The position numbers and the translations under genes are program-made. Of a stretch of DNA of 64,000 nt, positions 17,344-32,870 are shown one piece after another. The notes under the pieces were generated by a model. That model was given only the letters and a program-made list of their open reading frames with translations. It was not told where the DNA came from and did not search any database. The number at the start of each line of letters is the position of its first letter. The stretch's first letter is position 1. The stretch comes from JALYRV01 sp036675475. GTDB lineage: Bacteria; Acidobacteriota; Vicinamibacteria; Vicinamibacterales; SCN-69-37. The stretch covers positions 1-64,000 of the forward strand of contig JAKFEY010000027.1 of NCBI GenBank assembly GCA_036675475.1, in the 5' to 3' direction.

Positions 17344-17805
17344 GCCCCAGTCGCGAACCAGAGTGAAGACCTTCACCGCGAGCCAGAGCGCCAGCCAGGC
17401 GATCGCGATGACGCCGAGCACGAGGAGCGTCAGCGCGACCCACACGAACCAGTAGTCGCGCCTGGACGCGGGCACGCCGCCGGGCACGGCGTGCCGTTCG
17501 AGCAGCGCCAGGTTCTTCGTGTTCGCGCGGAAGAAGATGTCGCCGACCGCGCCCGCGAACGGGATCGCGCCAATCACCGCGTCAATGAGCGCGTTGACCA
17601 CCATGCGGATCAGCACGATGCGCGGAATGCCCAGCCGCGCGCCCTCGAGCACCAGCAGCCCCGCGAAGACGGGCGAGGCGAGATCGCCGAGCCCCGGAAT
17701 CAACCCGATGATCGGATCGAGCCCGAACCGGATTTTCGTGCCGGGAATACGAAAAGCCTTGTCGAGGATGGTGGCGTAGCGCTGCAGATCCGGAAGCCTG
17801 ATCAC
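17329..17805 (-). CDS. DUF4112 membrane protein
   Basis: 158 residues from GTG 17805. The N-terminal half carries the DUF4112 signature: FRIPGTKIRFGLDPIIGLIPGLGD, then LGIPRIVLIRMVVN and the acidic VGAIPFAGAVGDIFFRAN. A single long hydrophobic helix (about residues 123-145) lies near the C-terminus. The function of the family is unknown. Longer in-frame extensions run through a repeated CCTTCCAA tract and are unlikely to be translated. The gene is divergent from glgX. Confidence 0.85.
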   Translation of the reverse strand: MIRLPDLQRYATILDKAFRIPGTKIRFGLDPIIGLIPGLGDLASPVFAGLLVLEGARLGIPRIVLIRMVVNALIDAVIGAIPFAGAVGDIFFRANTKNLALLERHAVPGGVPASRRDYWFVWVALTLLVLGVIAIAWLALWLAVKVFTLVRDWGSAGF

Positions 17806-17830
17806 GGCTGAGCCTGTTGCAAGTCTCGCA

Positions 17831-17855
17831 CCCTCCAACCTTCCAACCTTCCAAC
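17831..17855. repeat. CCTTCCAA octamer repeat upstream of glgX
   Basis: Three imperfect tandem units CCCTCCAA-CCTTCCAA-CCTTCCAA sit in the 66-bp divergent spacer between the DUF4112 gene and glgX, 17-40 bp before the glgX ATG. Function unknown. Confidence 0.55.
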
Positions 17856-17871
17856 GATATGATCGCAGGCT

Positions 17872-19983
<2,112 letters not shown>

Positions 19984-20000
19984 AGCCGGCTCCGAGGGTC

Positions 20001-22042
20001 ATGCCCCGCCCAGTCAGGACACCGAAACCCCGCACCCGCAAGACCGCCGCACCGGCCCCTGCCGCGCCGGCCGCGGCAGCTGCGCTTCGCGCCGTCATCG
20101 AGTCGGTGCAGCCCGAGATCGACGCCGGCCGCTTCCCGGCCAAACGCACCGCCGGTGAAACCGTGCGCGTGGAAGCCGATGTGTTCGCCGACGGCCACGA
20201 CCTGGTCGCCGCCGATCTGCTCTATCGCTATGCGGGCCTGGCCGCCGATCCGATCACGGGCGCGCAGGCGCCGCAGGAATGGATGCGCGCGCCGATGGCG
20301 CCGCTCGGCAACGATCGCTGGACGGCGTCGTTCACCGCCGAGGAGATCGGCTTCTACGAGTTCACCATCGAGGCGTGGGTCGATCGCTTTGCCACGTGGC
20401 GCGACGGGCTCGCGAAAAAGTTCGGCGCCGGGCAGGATGTAGAGACAGAGCTCGCCGAGATAGCGCTCTTCTTAAGCCGCAAGCCGGAAGCCGGACGGCT
20501 CAAGACGTTCGCCGACCGGATCGGCGGATCCGCCGATCAGGGGGCGCGCGTCGCGGCGGCGCTCGATGCGGATCTCGCGTCGGCGGCGCGCCGCGAGCCG
20601 GCGCTGCGCGACGCGGTGGTGCGCTACGAGCGCACGCTGCGCGTGATGGTGGAGCGCGAGCGCGCGCGGTTCGGCGCCTGGTACGAGATGTTTCCGCGAT
20701 CGGCCGGGCCCGATCCCACGCGCAGCGCGACGTTCGACGAGGCCGCGGAACGGCTGCCGGCCATCGCCGCGATGGGCTTCGACGTCGTGTACCTGCCGCC
20801 GATTCATCCGATCGGCACGACGGCGCGCAAGGGCCGCAACAACACGCTGACGCCCGAGCCCGGCGATCCCGGCAGCCCGTGGGCCATCGGCAGCCCCGAC
20901 GGCGGCCACACCGCCGTCGAACCTGGCCTCGGGACACTCGATGACTTCGCGCGGTTCGTCGCGCGCGCGCGCGATCTCGGCATGGAAGTCGCGCTCGACA
21001 TCGCCTTCCAGACCTCGCCCGATCATCCCTGGGTCACCGGGCATCCGGAATGGTTCCGGCACCGCCCCGACGGCACCATCAAGTACGCGGAGAACCCGCC
21101 GAAGAAGTATCAGGACATCTATCCGCTCGATTTCGAGTCGCCGGAATGGCCCGCGCTGTGGTCGGCGCTGCGCGATGTGTTCCTGTTCTGGATCGATCGC
21201 GGCGTGACGGTCTTCCGCGTCGACAATCCACACACCAAGGCATTCCGCTTCTGGGAGTGGGTGATTGCCGACCTCAAGTCGCGCCATCCCGGCACGGTGT
21301 TCCTGTCGGAAGCGTTCACGCGCCCGCGCGTGATGCACTACCTCGCGAAGCTCGGCTTCTCGCAGTCGTACACGTACTTCACCTGGCGCAACACGAAGCA
21401 GGAGCTGGTCGAGTACTTCACGGAACTCACGGCCGGGCCCGGCCGCGAGTACATGCGGCCGAATCTGTTCGCGAACACGCCCGACATCCTGCACGAGTAC
21501 CTGCAGCGCGGCGGGCGGCCGGCCTTCCGCATCCGCCTGGTGCTGGCGGCCACGCTCGGCGCCAGCTACGGCATCTACAGCGGCTTCGAGCTGTCGGAGA
21601 ACCGTCCGGCGAAACCGGGCAGCGAGGAGTACCTCGACTCGGAGAAGTACCAGTTCCGGCAGTGGCACTGGGACGATCCGCAGTCGCTCGCGCCGCTCGT
21701 GACGCTGCTCAACGACGCGCGCCACACCTACCGCGCGCTGCAGTCGGACTGGTCGCTGCGCTTCCACGACACCGACAACGACCACATCATCGCCTACAGC
21801 AAGCACGACGCCCGCGTCGCCATCCTCGCCATCGTCAATCTCGACTACGCGAACATGCAGCACGGCTGGGTGCGCGTACCGATCGGCGAGTGGGCCCGTC
21901 CCGGCACGCCGGTGACGGCGCGCGATCTGATCACGGGCGAAACCTACTCCTGGTCGAGCGAGTGGAACTACGTGCGGCTCGAGCCCGACACCCGCCCCGC
22001 GCACGTGCTCGTGATCGAGCTTCCGCGCCGCGAGGCGGGACA

Positions 22043-22046
<4 letters not shown>
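20001..22046 (+). CDS. glgE: Alpha-1,4-glucan:maltose-1-phosphate maltosyltransferase
   Basis: GlgE (GH13_3) extends alpha-1,4-glucans with maltosyl units from maltose 1-phosphate. The 681-residue protein has the N-terminal DUF3416 beta domain (about 30-140), a helical insert, then the barrel with DVVYLPPIHPIGTTARKGRNN, the nucleophile in FRVDNPHTKAF (Asp about 407) and the acid Glu in FLSEAFTRPRVM (about 437). A 30-residue Pro/Ala-rich N-terminus precedes the domain. It overlaps the treS-maltokinase gene by 4 bp, so the pathway enzymes are translationally coupled. Confidence 0.97.
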
Positions 22047-25360
<3,314 letters not shown>

Positions 25361-25364
25361 CGCC

Positions 25365-27140
25365 ATGGGCGATCGTTTCGGGGCGTGGCTCGATCCCCAG
25401 GGCGCGCACTTCCGCCTGTGGGCACCGTCGGCGGCGCGCGTAGAGCTTGTCATCGACGGGTTCGACCAGCCGGTCGCCATGACGCCGGCGGGCCGCGGCA
25501 TCTTTGCCGCCGATCTCACGGGCCCCTCGCACGGCCGCCGCTATCGCTACCGCGTCGACGGGCGCGGCCCGTTTCCCGATCCGGCGTCGCGCTGGCAGCC
25601 CGATGGTGCGCACGGCGCGTCGGCCATCGACGATCCGGGGACGTTTCACTGGACGGCCGCACCGCCCGTGCCGTCGCGCAGCGGGCTGGTCATCTACGAA
25701 CTGCACACGGGCACGTTCACGCCGGAGGGCACGTTCGACGGCGTCCGCGAGCGGCTGCCGTACCTGCGGGACCTCGGCGTGACGGCCATCGAGCTGATGC
25801 CGATCGCCGAGTTCGCGGGATCGCGGAACTGGGGCTACGACGGCGTCGCGCTGTACGCGCCCTCGAGCGTCTATGGCGGGCCCGCGGCGCTTCGCCGCCT
25901 CGTCGACGCCGCGCATCAGCACGGCCTGCTCGTGCTGCTCGACGTGGTCTACAACCACCTGGGGCCCGACGGCGCGTACCTGCGCGCCATCAGTCCCGAG
26001 TTCTTCGCGGGCGACGAGGCCAGCCCGTGGGGCGATGCCGTCAATCTCGCCGATCCAGCCGTGACGGACTGGCTCACGGCCAACGCCGTGCACTGGGCGG
26101 TCGATTATCAGATCGACGGCTTCCGGCTCGACGCGACGCACGCGCTGCCGCAGCCGCACGCGCCCGCCTTCCTGCGCGCGCTGGTGGCGCAGGTGCGCCA
26201 GTCTGCCGCGCGCGACGTGATCTTCATCGCCGAGGATCATCGCAATCTCAACGCGATGCTGCGCGCGCCGCACGAGGGCGGCTGGGGCCTCGACGGCGTG
26301 TGGGCCGACGACTTCCATCATCACGTGCGCGTGCTCATCGCCGGCGAATCGCACGGCTACTATCGCGACTTCAGCGGCCATGCCGCGGATCTCGCCGACA
26401 CCATCACGCATGGCTGGTTCTTCCGCGGCCAGCCCTCGTCGCATCTGGGCGGGCCGCGCGGCACGGACTCGTCGATGCTGGCGCCGGAGCAGTTCATCTT
26501 CTGCATCCAGAATCACGACCAGATCGGGAACCGCGCGCTCGGCGATCGGCTGCATCACACCGTGGGACTCGACATGTGGCGCGCCGCCACGGCCCTGCTG
26601 CTGCTCGCGCCCGCGACGCCGTTGCTCTTCATGGGACAGGAATGGGCCGCGACGTCTCCCTTCCAGTACTTCACCGATCATCACGAGGGCCTGGGCCGCC
26701 TCGTGCGGGAGGGGCGACGAAACGAATTCAGGGACTTTCCCGCGTTTCGCGGCCGCGACGAGGACATTCCCGATCCGCAGGCGGAGGCCACGTTCGAAGC
26801 GTCGCGCCTGCGCTGGGACGAGGCTGAGCGACCGCCGCATGCCGGCGTGCTCAACCTCTATCGCACACTGCTGAAGCTCCGCCGTTCGGAACAGCTGTTG
26901 CAATCAGAGGCCTTCGCGATGGACGGCGAAACGGTGGCGCTCGCGGCATCCGATCATGCCCTCGTGGTGCGCCTGAAAGGGCGCGCGCGGATTCCGCTCG
27001 AGGCTCGACTTCACGGGCGCTGGCGCATCGTCCTCACAACGGAAGACCCCGCCTTCGCGGACGCCGGCGAACCCCCGGTGCTCGACGGGGAGTCGCTCGT
27101 TTTCGCGCGGCCGTCGGCCGTACTCCTGCGCCGTGCGTAA
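25365..27140 (+). CDS. treZ: Malto-oligosyltrehalose trehalohydrolase
   Basis: TreZ (GH13_10) releases trehalose from maltooligosyl trehalose. The 591-residue protein starts MGDRFGAWLDPQGAHFRLW with a CBM48-like domain; catalytic motifs are VVYNHLGPDG, GFRLDATHALP, IFIAEDHRNL and the characteristic CIQNHDQIGNRALGDRL. The start ATG is 4 bp after the treS-mak stop, and the end overlaps treY by 8 bp. TreZ and TreY together turn glucan chain ends into trehalose, the reverse direction of the TreS-Mak-GlgE route. Confidence 0.97.
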   Translation: MGDRFGAWLDPQGAHFRLWAPSAARVELVIDGFDQPVAMTPAGRGIFAADLTGPSHGRRYRYRVDGRGPFPDPASRWQPDGAHGASAIDDPGTFHWTAAPPVPSRSGLVIYELHTGTFTPEGTFDGVRERLPYLRDLGVTAIELMPIAEFAGSRNWGYDGVALYAPSSVYGGPAALRRLVDAAHQHGLLVLLDVVYNHLGPDGAYLRAISPEFFAGDEASPWGDAVNLADPAVTDWLTANAVHWAVDYQIDGFRLDATHALPQPHAPAFLRALVAQVRQSAARDVIFIAEDHRNLNAMLRAPHEGGWGLDGVWADDFHHHVRVLIAGESHGYYRDFSGHAADLADTITHGWFFRGQPSSHLGGPRGTDSSMLAPEQFIFCIQNHDQIGNRALGDRLHHTVGLDMWRAATALLLLAPATPLLFMGQEWAATSPFQYFTDHHEGLGRLVREGRRNEFRDFPAFRGRDEDIPDPQAEATFEASRLRWDEAERPPHAGVLNLYRTLLKLRRSEQLLQSEAFAMDGETVALAASDHALVVRLKGRARIPLEARLHGRWRIVLTTEDPAFADAGEPPVLDGESLVFARPSAVLLRRA

Positions 27141-30090
27141 CGGGCCCCGGCCGTCGCCGCCGCGGCGCCGCCCGCGGCACGTGCCGCACGGCACCTACCG
27201 GCTGCAGCTCCACAAGAGGTTCACGCTGGACGATGCGGCGGGGATCGCGCCGTACCTGGCGGCGCTTGGCGTGTCGGACTGCTATACCTCGCCCATCTTC
27301 CGCGCCACGGAAGGCAGCACGCACGGCTATGACGTGTGCGACCACAACGAGATCGGCCCCGAGCTGGGGGGCGCGGGGGCGTACGCCCGCTTCGTCGCGG
27401 CGCTGCGCGCGCACGCATTGGCGCACCTCGTGGACTTCGTCCCGAATCACATGGGCATTTCGACGGCGTCGAATCCGTGGTGGCGCGACGTGCTCGAGAA
27501 CGGCCCGTGCTCGGTGTCGGCGCGGTTCTTCGACATCGACTGGGAGCCTGCCGAAGCGCCGCTGCGCAACAAGGTGCTGCTGCCGATCCTGGGCGATCAG
27601 TACGGGCTGACCCTCGAGCGTGGAGAGCTGCATCTCGTCTTTGACGGCGGGCAGCTCGAGCTCGACTACGGCGGGCAACGGCTGCCGATCAACCCGCGGC
27701 AGACGCCGATGGTGTATCGCCTCGGCCTTGACGGGCTGCGCGAGCGTCCGGGAGCGAGCGACGAGGATGTCGTGGAGTTCGAGCAGATCCTCGCGCTGCT
27801 GCAGGACATGCCGCCTTACACGGTGAGCACCCCCGAGGCGATTGAGCAGCGGCAGCGCGCGAAGGACACGGCGCGGCAGCGGCTCGGCGCGCTGGCCGCG
27901 CGCTCGGCCGCCATTCGCGCGCACATCGACGCGGCCGTCGCGCGCGCCAACGGCACGCCCGGCGATCCGCGGAGCTTCGACGTGCTGCACGAGCTGCTGG
28001 AGGCGCTGCCGTACCGGCTGGCCTCATGGCGGACGGCGGCCGACGAGATCAACTATCGCCGCTTCTTCGACATCAACACGCTGGCGGGGGTGCGCGTCGA
28101 GGATCCAGTGGTCTTCGACGCGATTCACGCGCTGCTGAAGGCGCTCATCGCCGACGGCCTCGTGTCGGGCGTGCGGATCGACCATCCCGACGGCCTCTTC
28201 GATCCCGCGACATACTTCGCGGACCTCCGGCAGCTGGCCGGCGGGGACGACAGGGCGCCGCTGTACGTGCTGGCCGAAAAGATTCTGTCGGCGGGCGAGC
28301 CGCTGCCGGACGACTGGCAGGTGGACGGCACGACCGGCTATGACGTCCTGAACGACATCGCGAATCTCTTCGTCGACGGGCGGCACAGCCGCCGGCTGCG
28401 CACGATCTATCAGCGCTTCACGGGGCGCAGCGACAGCTGGCGCGTGGTCTGCCAGCGCAGCAAGCGCCTGATCATGGACACCGCGATGGCCAGCGAGTTG
28501 AGCGTGCTCGCCGACGCGCTCGAGCGCCTGTCGAATGCAAGCCGGCAATGGCGCGATTTCACGCGGCACAGCCTTCGCGACGCGCTGGTCGCGCTCGTGG
28601 CGTGCTTTCCGGTCTATCGCACGTACATCACGATGCGCGGATGGTCCGAGCGTGACGAGGCGGTGATTGACGAGGCGCTCGCGTGCGCCCGGCGCAGCAA
28701 TCCCGCGGTGGAGAGCACGGTCTTCGACTTTCTGCGCGGCGTGCTGCTGCCGGGCGGCGAGGGTCATGAGGCCCAGCGGCATTTCGCGATGAAGCTGCAG
28801 CAGTACACCGCGCCGGTGCAGGCGAAGGGCGTGGAGGACACGGCGTTCTACCGGTACAACATGCTGCTGGCGCTCAACGAAGTGGGCGGCGATCCCTCGA
28901 GCGCCGGCCGCACGCCCGCGCAGTTTCATGCCGCGATTCAGGCGCGCGCGGCCGCGCGGCCCTATGCGATGACCGCCACCGCGACGCACGACACGAAGCT
29001 CGGCGAAGACACGCGCGCGCGCATTGCCGCGATCTCCGAGCGGCCCGAAGACTGGCATCGCGCCGTGGGACGGTGGGCGCGGCTCGCGCGCGGCGCGAGA
29101 AGCGCGGTGTACGGCGACCGCGCGCCGGATCGCAACGACGAGTACCGGTTCTATCAGGTGCTGGCCGGCGTCTGGCCGCCGGAGCCGCTGGAGGCGCCCG
29201 TGCCGGAACGCGCGCCGGCGGATCTCGTCGAGCGCCTGCAGCAATACATGGACAAGGCCACGCGCGAAGCCAAGTTGCATACGAGCTGGATCAATCCCAA
29301 CAAGGCGTACGACGCGGCGACGCGGCGATTCGTCGAGGACGTGCTCACCGGCGAGCCGGCGCCGGCGTTTCTGGCGCAGTTCGTGCCGTTCGCGCGCCGC
29401 CTGGCCCGTGCGGGCGCCGCCAACTCACTCAGTCAGCTCGTCATCAAAGTCGCGGCGCCGGGCGTCCCCGATTTCTATCAGGGCACCGAGCTCTGGGATC
29501 TCACGCTCGTCGATCCCGACAACCGGCGCCCGGTCGACTTCGAGGCGCGCGCGCGCCTGGCGCGCGAGCTCGCGCCGCTCGTGCAGGCCGCGCGTGCCGG
29601 CAGCGCGGACGCGGCCGCCGGCGTGGCGGCGCTGCTCGCCGGCTGGCCCGATGGCCGCATCAAGCTGTTCACCACGCTGGCCGCGCTCGGCCTGCGCCGC
29701 GAGCACCGCGCCCTGTTTCTCGACGGCCAGTACGTGCCGCTCGACGTGCGCGCGCCCAAAGGCGCCGCCGCCATCGCCTTCGCGCGCGTGCTCGACAGCG
29801 CCACCGTCATTGCCATCGCGCCGACCCTGACGCGCGACCTCTGTGACGATGGGTTCGCGGCCGGCGAGTGCTGGAAGGATGCGGAGATCGCGTTGCCGCC
29901 GGCCCTTCATGGATCGACCCTGATCAACGTGCTGACCGGCGAGCGGCACGCCACGGACTGCGACGACGACGGCATGCCGTGCGTGCGCCTGGCCGGCGTG
30001 CTGCGCACGCTGCCAGTCGCGCTGCTAATCACGTATCATCCCGAGAGTGACCCCGGCGTTGCAGGAACGAATCCACCAGATTTGGGATGA
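27133..30090 (+). CDS. treY: Malto-oligosyltrehalose synthase
   Basis: TreY (GH13_26) isomerises the reducing end of maltodextrins to a trehalosyl unit. From GTG 27133 the protein is 985 residues, at the upper end of the family. Motifs are HGTYRLQLHKRFTLDDAA, LVDFVPNHMGI, GVRIDHPDGLFDP, LYVLAEKILSAGE, and the C-terminal ATATHDTKLGEDTRAR and PGVPDFYQGTELWD. It is the last enzyme gene of the operon; the regulator gene downstream overlaps or abuts its stop. Confidence 0.96.
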   Translation: MRNGPRPSPPRRRPRHVPHGTYRLQLHKRFTLDDAAGIAPYLAALGVSDCYTSPIFRATEGSTHGYDVCDHNEIGPELGGAGAYARFVAALRAHALAHLVDFVPNHMGISTASNPWWRDVLENGPCSVSARFFDIDWEPAEAPLRNKVLLPILGDQYGLTLERGELHLVFDGGQLELDYGGQRLPINPRQTPMVYRLGLDGLRERPGASDEDVVEFEQILALLQDMPPYTVSTPEAIEQRQRAKDTARQRLGALAARSAAIRAHIDAAVARANGTPGDPRSFDVLHELLEALPYRLASWRTAADEINYRRFFDINTLAGVRVEDPVVFDAIHALLKALIADGLVSGVRIDHPDGLFDPATYFADLRQLAGGDDRAPLYVLAEKILSAGEPLPDDWQVDGTTGYDVLNDIANLFVDGRHSRRLRTIYQRFTGRSDSWRVVCQRSKRLIMDTAMASELSVLADALERLSNASRQWRDFTRHSLRDALVALVACFPVYRTYITMRGWSERDEAVIDEALACARRSNPAVESTVFDFLRGVLLPGGEGHEAQRHFAMKLQQYTAPVQAKGVEDTAFYRYNMLLALNEVGGDPSSAGRTPAQFHAAIQARAAARPYAMTATATHDTKLGEDTRARIAAISERPEDWHRAVGRWARLARGARSAVYGDRAPDRNDEYRFYQVLAGVWPPEPLEAPVPERAPADLVERLQQYMDKATREAKLHTSWINPNKAYDAATRRFVEDVLTGEPAPAFLAQFVPFARRLARAGAANSLSQLVIKVAAPGVPDFYQGTELWDLTLVDPDNRRPVDFEARARLARELAPLVQAARAGSADAAAGVAALLAGWPDGRIKLFTTLAALGLRREHRALFLDGQYVPLDVRAPKGAAAIAFARVLDSATVIAIAPTLTRDLCDDGFAAGECWKDAEIALPPALHGSTLINVLTGERHATDCDDDGMPCVRLAGVLRTLPVALLITYHPESDPGVAGTNPPDLG

Positions 30091-30820
30091 AGTGGCGGCC
30101 TTCGAGGCGGCCGAAAGCGATGCGGCGCTTCAGCACCTGCTCAAGGAAGTCGCCGATCTCGTCGACGCGCAGAACGCCTACTGGGTCGGCGCCGTCCGCA
30201 TCAGCGACGATGAGCGCGACCCGCTCCTGGGCTGGCGTCCGCGCCTGATCCGCTATCTGCACGCCCTGCCGAACGACGACAAGTTTTCGCAGCAGCGGAT
30301 CAAGGAACTGGGCAAGGGCAAGGTTGACGAGCTGGCGGCGGCGCAGGCGAAGCTGGCCGGCGCCTACCGCGCGCGCCGCATGTGCGACCTGGTGTCACCG
30401 GCCTTCTTCGACAGCGACACGTATCAGGGGTATGTCATGCGCGGCGTGTACGACTCGCTCACCGTCGCCGCGCCGGTCAGCCCCTCCGCCGAGGCGTATT
30501 ACGGCTTTCTGCGCATGCGGAAAGACGATCCCTTCACCGAGGCGCAGCGCGACACCGCGTTCTACGCCATGCGCGGCCTGACGTGGTTTCACCGGCAGGT
30601 GCTGCTGGCGCACGGGCTGCTGGTGGCGCGCACGCCGCTGTCGCCCACCGAGCGGCGGGTGCTTGCCCTTCTGCTGACCGATCGATCCGAGAAGTTAATC
30701 GCCTCCGAAATCGGCGTCTCACAGTCGACGGTGCACGGCTACGTGCGCGACGTCCTGCGCAAGTTCGGCGTGAGCGGCCGCAACGGCCTCATCGCCGTCT
30801 GGCTGGGCCGCCCGGCCTGA
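30047..30820 (+). CDS. LuxR-type helix-turn-helix regulator
   Basis: 257 residues from GTG 30047, which overlaps treY by 44 bp; an in-frame GTG at 30092, directly after the treY stop, is an alternative. The C-terminal domain (about 195-255) is a LuxR/GerE HTH: LSPTERRVLALLLTDRSEK, then IASEIGVSQSTVHGYVRDVL. The N-terminal 180 residues have no receiver aspartate pattern and may be a GAF-like sensor fold. It may control the trehalose/glucan operon, but this is inferred only from position. A hairpin with T-run follows the stop. Confidence 0.85.
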   Translation: MTPALQERIHQIWDEVAAFEAAESDAALQHLLKEVADLVDAQNAYWVGAVRISDDERDPLLGWRPRLIRYLHALPNDDKFSQQRIKELGKGKVDELAAAQAKLAGAYRARRMCDLVSPAFFDSDTYQGYVMRGVYDSLTVAAPVSPSAEAYYGFLRMRKDDPFTEAQRDTAFYAMRGLTWFHRQVLLAHGLLVARTPLSPTERRVLALLLTDRSEKLIASEIGVSQSTVHGYVRDVLRKFGVSGRNGLIAVWLGRPA

Positions 30821-30826
30821 CCGGCC

Positions 30827-30853
30827 CTCCCCCGCATCAGGGGGGATGTTTTC
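30827..30853 (+). terminator. Probable intrinsic terminator after the glucan operon
   Basis: A 6-bp stem TCCCCC/GGGGGA around a 7-nt loop is followed by TGTTTT, a few bases after the LuxR-type regulator stop. It separates the trehalose/glucan operon from the FG-GAP protein gene. Confidence 0.65.
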
Positions 30854-30916
30854 GTCCGCCCCACCGCGCATAGTTCAGCTTCGCCTTTTCACTCAAAAGA
30901 CCTTCTGGAGGAAAGC

Positions 30917-32830
30917 ATGACCAGCTCCCCAGCTGATCGATCCCTGTCGTTGCGTTCGCTCGCCGCTCTTCCTGCCGTCTGCGCCCTCGTCATCGTGTGG
31001 GGCTCGGCAGCCGCCGCCCAGACCATGCCGGCGTTCGGTGTGCCCACGCCGTATGCGTTCTACGGCACCAACGTTGGCGCGCTGGCGAGCGGCGACCTCA
31101 ACGGCGACGGCAATGCCGACGTGGTCGCCGTGGCCGGCAGTCTCGCAGGCGTGCGTGTCGGCCTCGGTAACGGCACGGGCCAGCTGATCGCTCATGGAAC
31201 GTTCGGTACTGGAGCCGGGCCCAACGCCATCGCGCTGGCCGACTTCAACGGCGACGGCACCCTCGATGCCGTGACCTCGAACAACAACAATTTCACCGGC
31301 ACGACGTTCAGCGTGCTGATCGGGACGGGAACAGGGGCGTTCGCCGGCGAGGCGACCTACCCGATCGGGATCGCCTTCCACGTCATCACAAAGGTCGCAG
31401 CGGGCGACGTGACGGGCGACGGACGTCCCGACATCGTCACGCTTTCCGGCAAGGGGTGCGGCGCCAACACCGCCGGATGCTCGACCGTCACCGTGTGGGC
31501 GAACAACGGCTCGGGCGGGTTCGCGTCGGTGTTCACGCGCGCCTTCGCTTCGCCGAACGGGTACTACTACTCCGGCTACGCGGACGTGCAGGTGGCGGAC
31601 GTGAACCACGATGCGCGCGGCGACCTCGTGCTCGCCATCGGCACGTACGACAACGGCAACGAGCCGCAGCTGCAGGTCATGCCAGGGTCGGGCTCCGGCA
31701 GCTTCGGCACGACGAAGTACTACCGATACCCGCTCGTCAACGGCGGCCGGGCATTCCACACCGTGTCGGTTGCCGTTGGCGATGTGACCGGTGACAGCCG
31801 CCTGGATATCGTGGCCATGGCCCAGCGTGCCCCTGGCTCGAACTCACACGTCATCGTCATGCGGAATGACGGGACCGGCGAGTTCCCGCAGGCCTCCGGC
31901 AGCGCCCACTCGATGAACTGGTTCTATGGCACCGGGGTGCAGATCGGCGACTTGAACGATGACGGCGCGCTCGACATCGCGGCCTCGCTGCAGAATGGCA
32001 GCGGCAGCCTGGGCTACGCCATCAACGGCGGCGGCGGCACCTTCCCGGCGGCCATGACGAACATCTGGACGGCCGGCACCTTCGCGATCACGCTGGCCGA
32101 CTTGAACAACTCGGGACCGGGGACGCTGGATGTGGCGCTCGGAAGCCCTGGAGGCGTCACCGTGTTTCTGAACGGCACGCCCACGGCGGCGGCCTGCGCG
32201 GCAGGCACCTACAGCACGTCGGGCAACGAGCCCTGCACGCCGGCCGGCGCCGGCTACTTCGTCGCCACCGAAGGCGCGACGTCGCAGACCCCCTGTCCGT
32301 CAGGCTCGTACTCGGATCAGACCGGCTCCGTCAGCTGCACGCTCGCACCCCCGGGATCGTACGCGCCCGGTCCCGGCGCGCAGGGATCCCTGCTGTGCGC
32401 GGCGGGCACGTACTCCGCAAGCGCCGGTTCCGCGGCCTGCACTCCGGCTGACGCCGGCTTCTTCGTGCCGTCGCTCGGCGCGACGTCCCAGTCGGCGTGT
32501 CCGGCGGGCTACTCGTCGGCGGCCGGCGCGTTCGAGTGCTATCCGCTCGACACCGACGGCGACGGCGTCAACGACGTCGACGATGCCGTCCCGAACTCCG
32601 ACATGCAGGCGGCCGTGCGCGTGGGCACGTGCTCGGCGGGCGTCGCCAGCCAGGTGATGCCCAACGGCGCGACGTTCAACGACCTGCTCGCGGCGGGCGT
32701 GAACGGCGCGGCCACGCATGGCCAGCGCGTGAGCGTGGTGACGGCGCTGTCGAACGGCTGGAAGAACGCCGGGCTCATCAGCGGCCGCGATCACGGCGCG
32801 ATCGTGTCCTGCACGGCGCGCGCGAAGTAG
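30917..32830 (+). CDS. Secreted FG-GAP/VCBS repeat protein with Cys-rich ephrin-receptor-like repeats
   Basis: 637 residues, with an excellent ribosome site (GGAGG 6 bases before ATG). A signal peptide ends near SAAAAQ (about 36). Residues 45-415 hold several FG-GAP/VCBS units with Ca-binding loops such as DLNGDGNADV, DFNGDGTLDAV, DVTGDGRPDIV and DLNDDGALDI, expected to fold as a beta-propeller. Residues 420-540 contain Cys-rich units like CAAGTYSTSGNEPCTPAGAG and CPSGSYSDQTGSVSC, resembling GCC2/GCC3 ephrin-receptor-type repeats. A DTDGDGVNDVDD calcium motif follows. A surface or extracellular role is likely; ligand unknown. Confidence 0.9.
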   Translation: MTSSPADRSLSLRSLAALPAVCALVIVWGSAAAAQTMPAFGVPTPYAFYGTNVGALASGDLNGDGNADVVAVAGSLAGVRVGLGNGTGQLIAHGTFGTGAGPNAIALADFNGDGTLDAVTSNNNNFTGTTFSVLIGTGTGAFAGEATYPIGIAFHVITKVAAGDVTGDGRPDIVTLSGKGCGANTAGCSTVTVWANNGSGGFASVFTRAFASPNGYYYSGYADVQVADVNHDARGDLVLAIGTYDNGNEPQLQVMPGSGSGSFGTTKYYRYPLVNGGRAFHTVSVAVGDVTGDSRLDIVAMAQRAPGSNSHVIVMRNDGTGEFPQASGSAHSMNWFYGTGVQIGDLNDDGALDIAASLQNGSGSLGYAINGGGGTFPAAMTNIWTAGTFAITLADLNNSGPGTLDVALGSPGGVTVFLNGTPTAAACAAGTYSTSGNEPCTPAGAGYFVATEGATSQTPCPSGSYSDQTGSVSCTLAPPGSYAPGPGAQGSLLCAAGTYSASAGSAACTPADAGFFVPSLGATSQSACPAGYSSAAGAFECYPLDTDGDGVNDVDDAVPNSDMQAAVRVGTCSAGVASQVMPNGATFNDLLAAGVNGAATHGQRVSVVTALSNGWKNAGLISGRDHGAIVSCTARAK

Positions 32831-32835
32831 CTCCA

Positions 32836-32870
32836 CACAGCCCGGCTGCTCCTCGAGCAGCCGGGCGTCT
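32836..32870. terminator. Hairpin between convergent genes
   Basis: A perfect 11-bp stem GCCCGGCTGCT/AGCAGCCGGGC (32840-32850 with 32856-32866) lies between the end of the plus-strand FG-GAP gene and the end of the minus-strand FHA regulator gene. It can act in both directions; no clear T-run, so efficiency is uncertain. Confidence 0.55.
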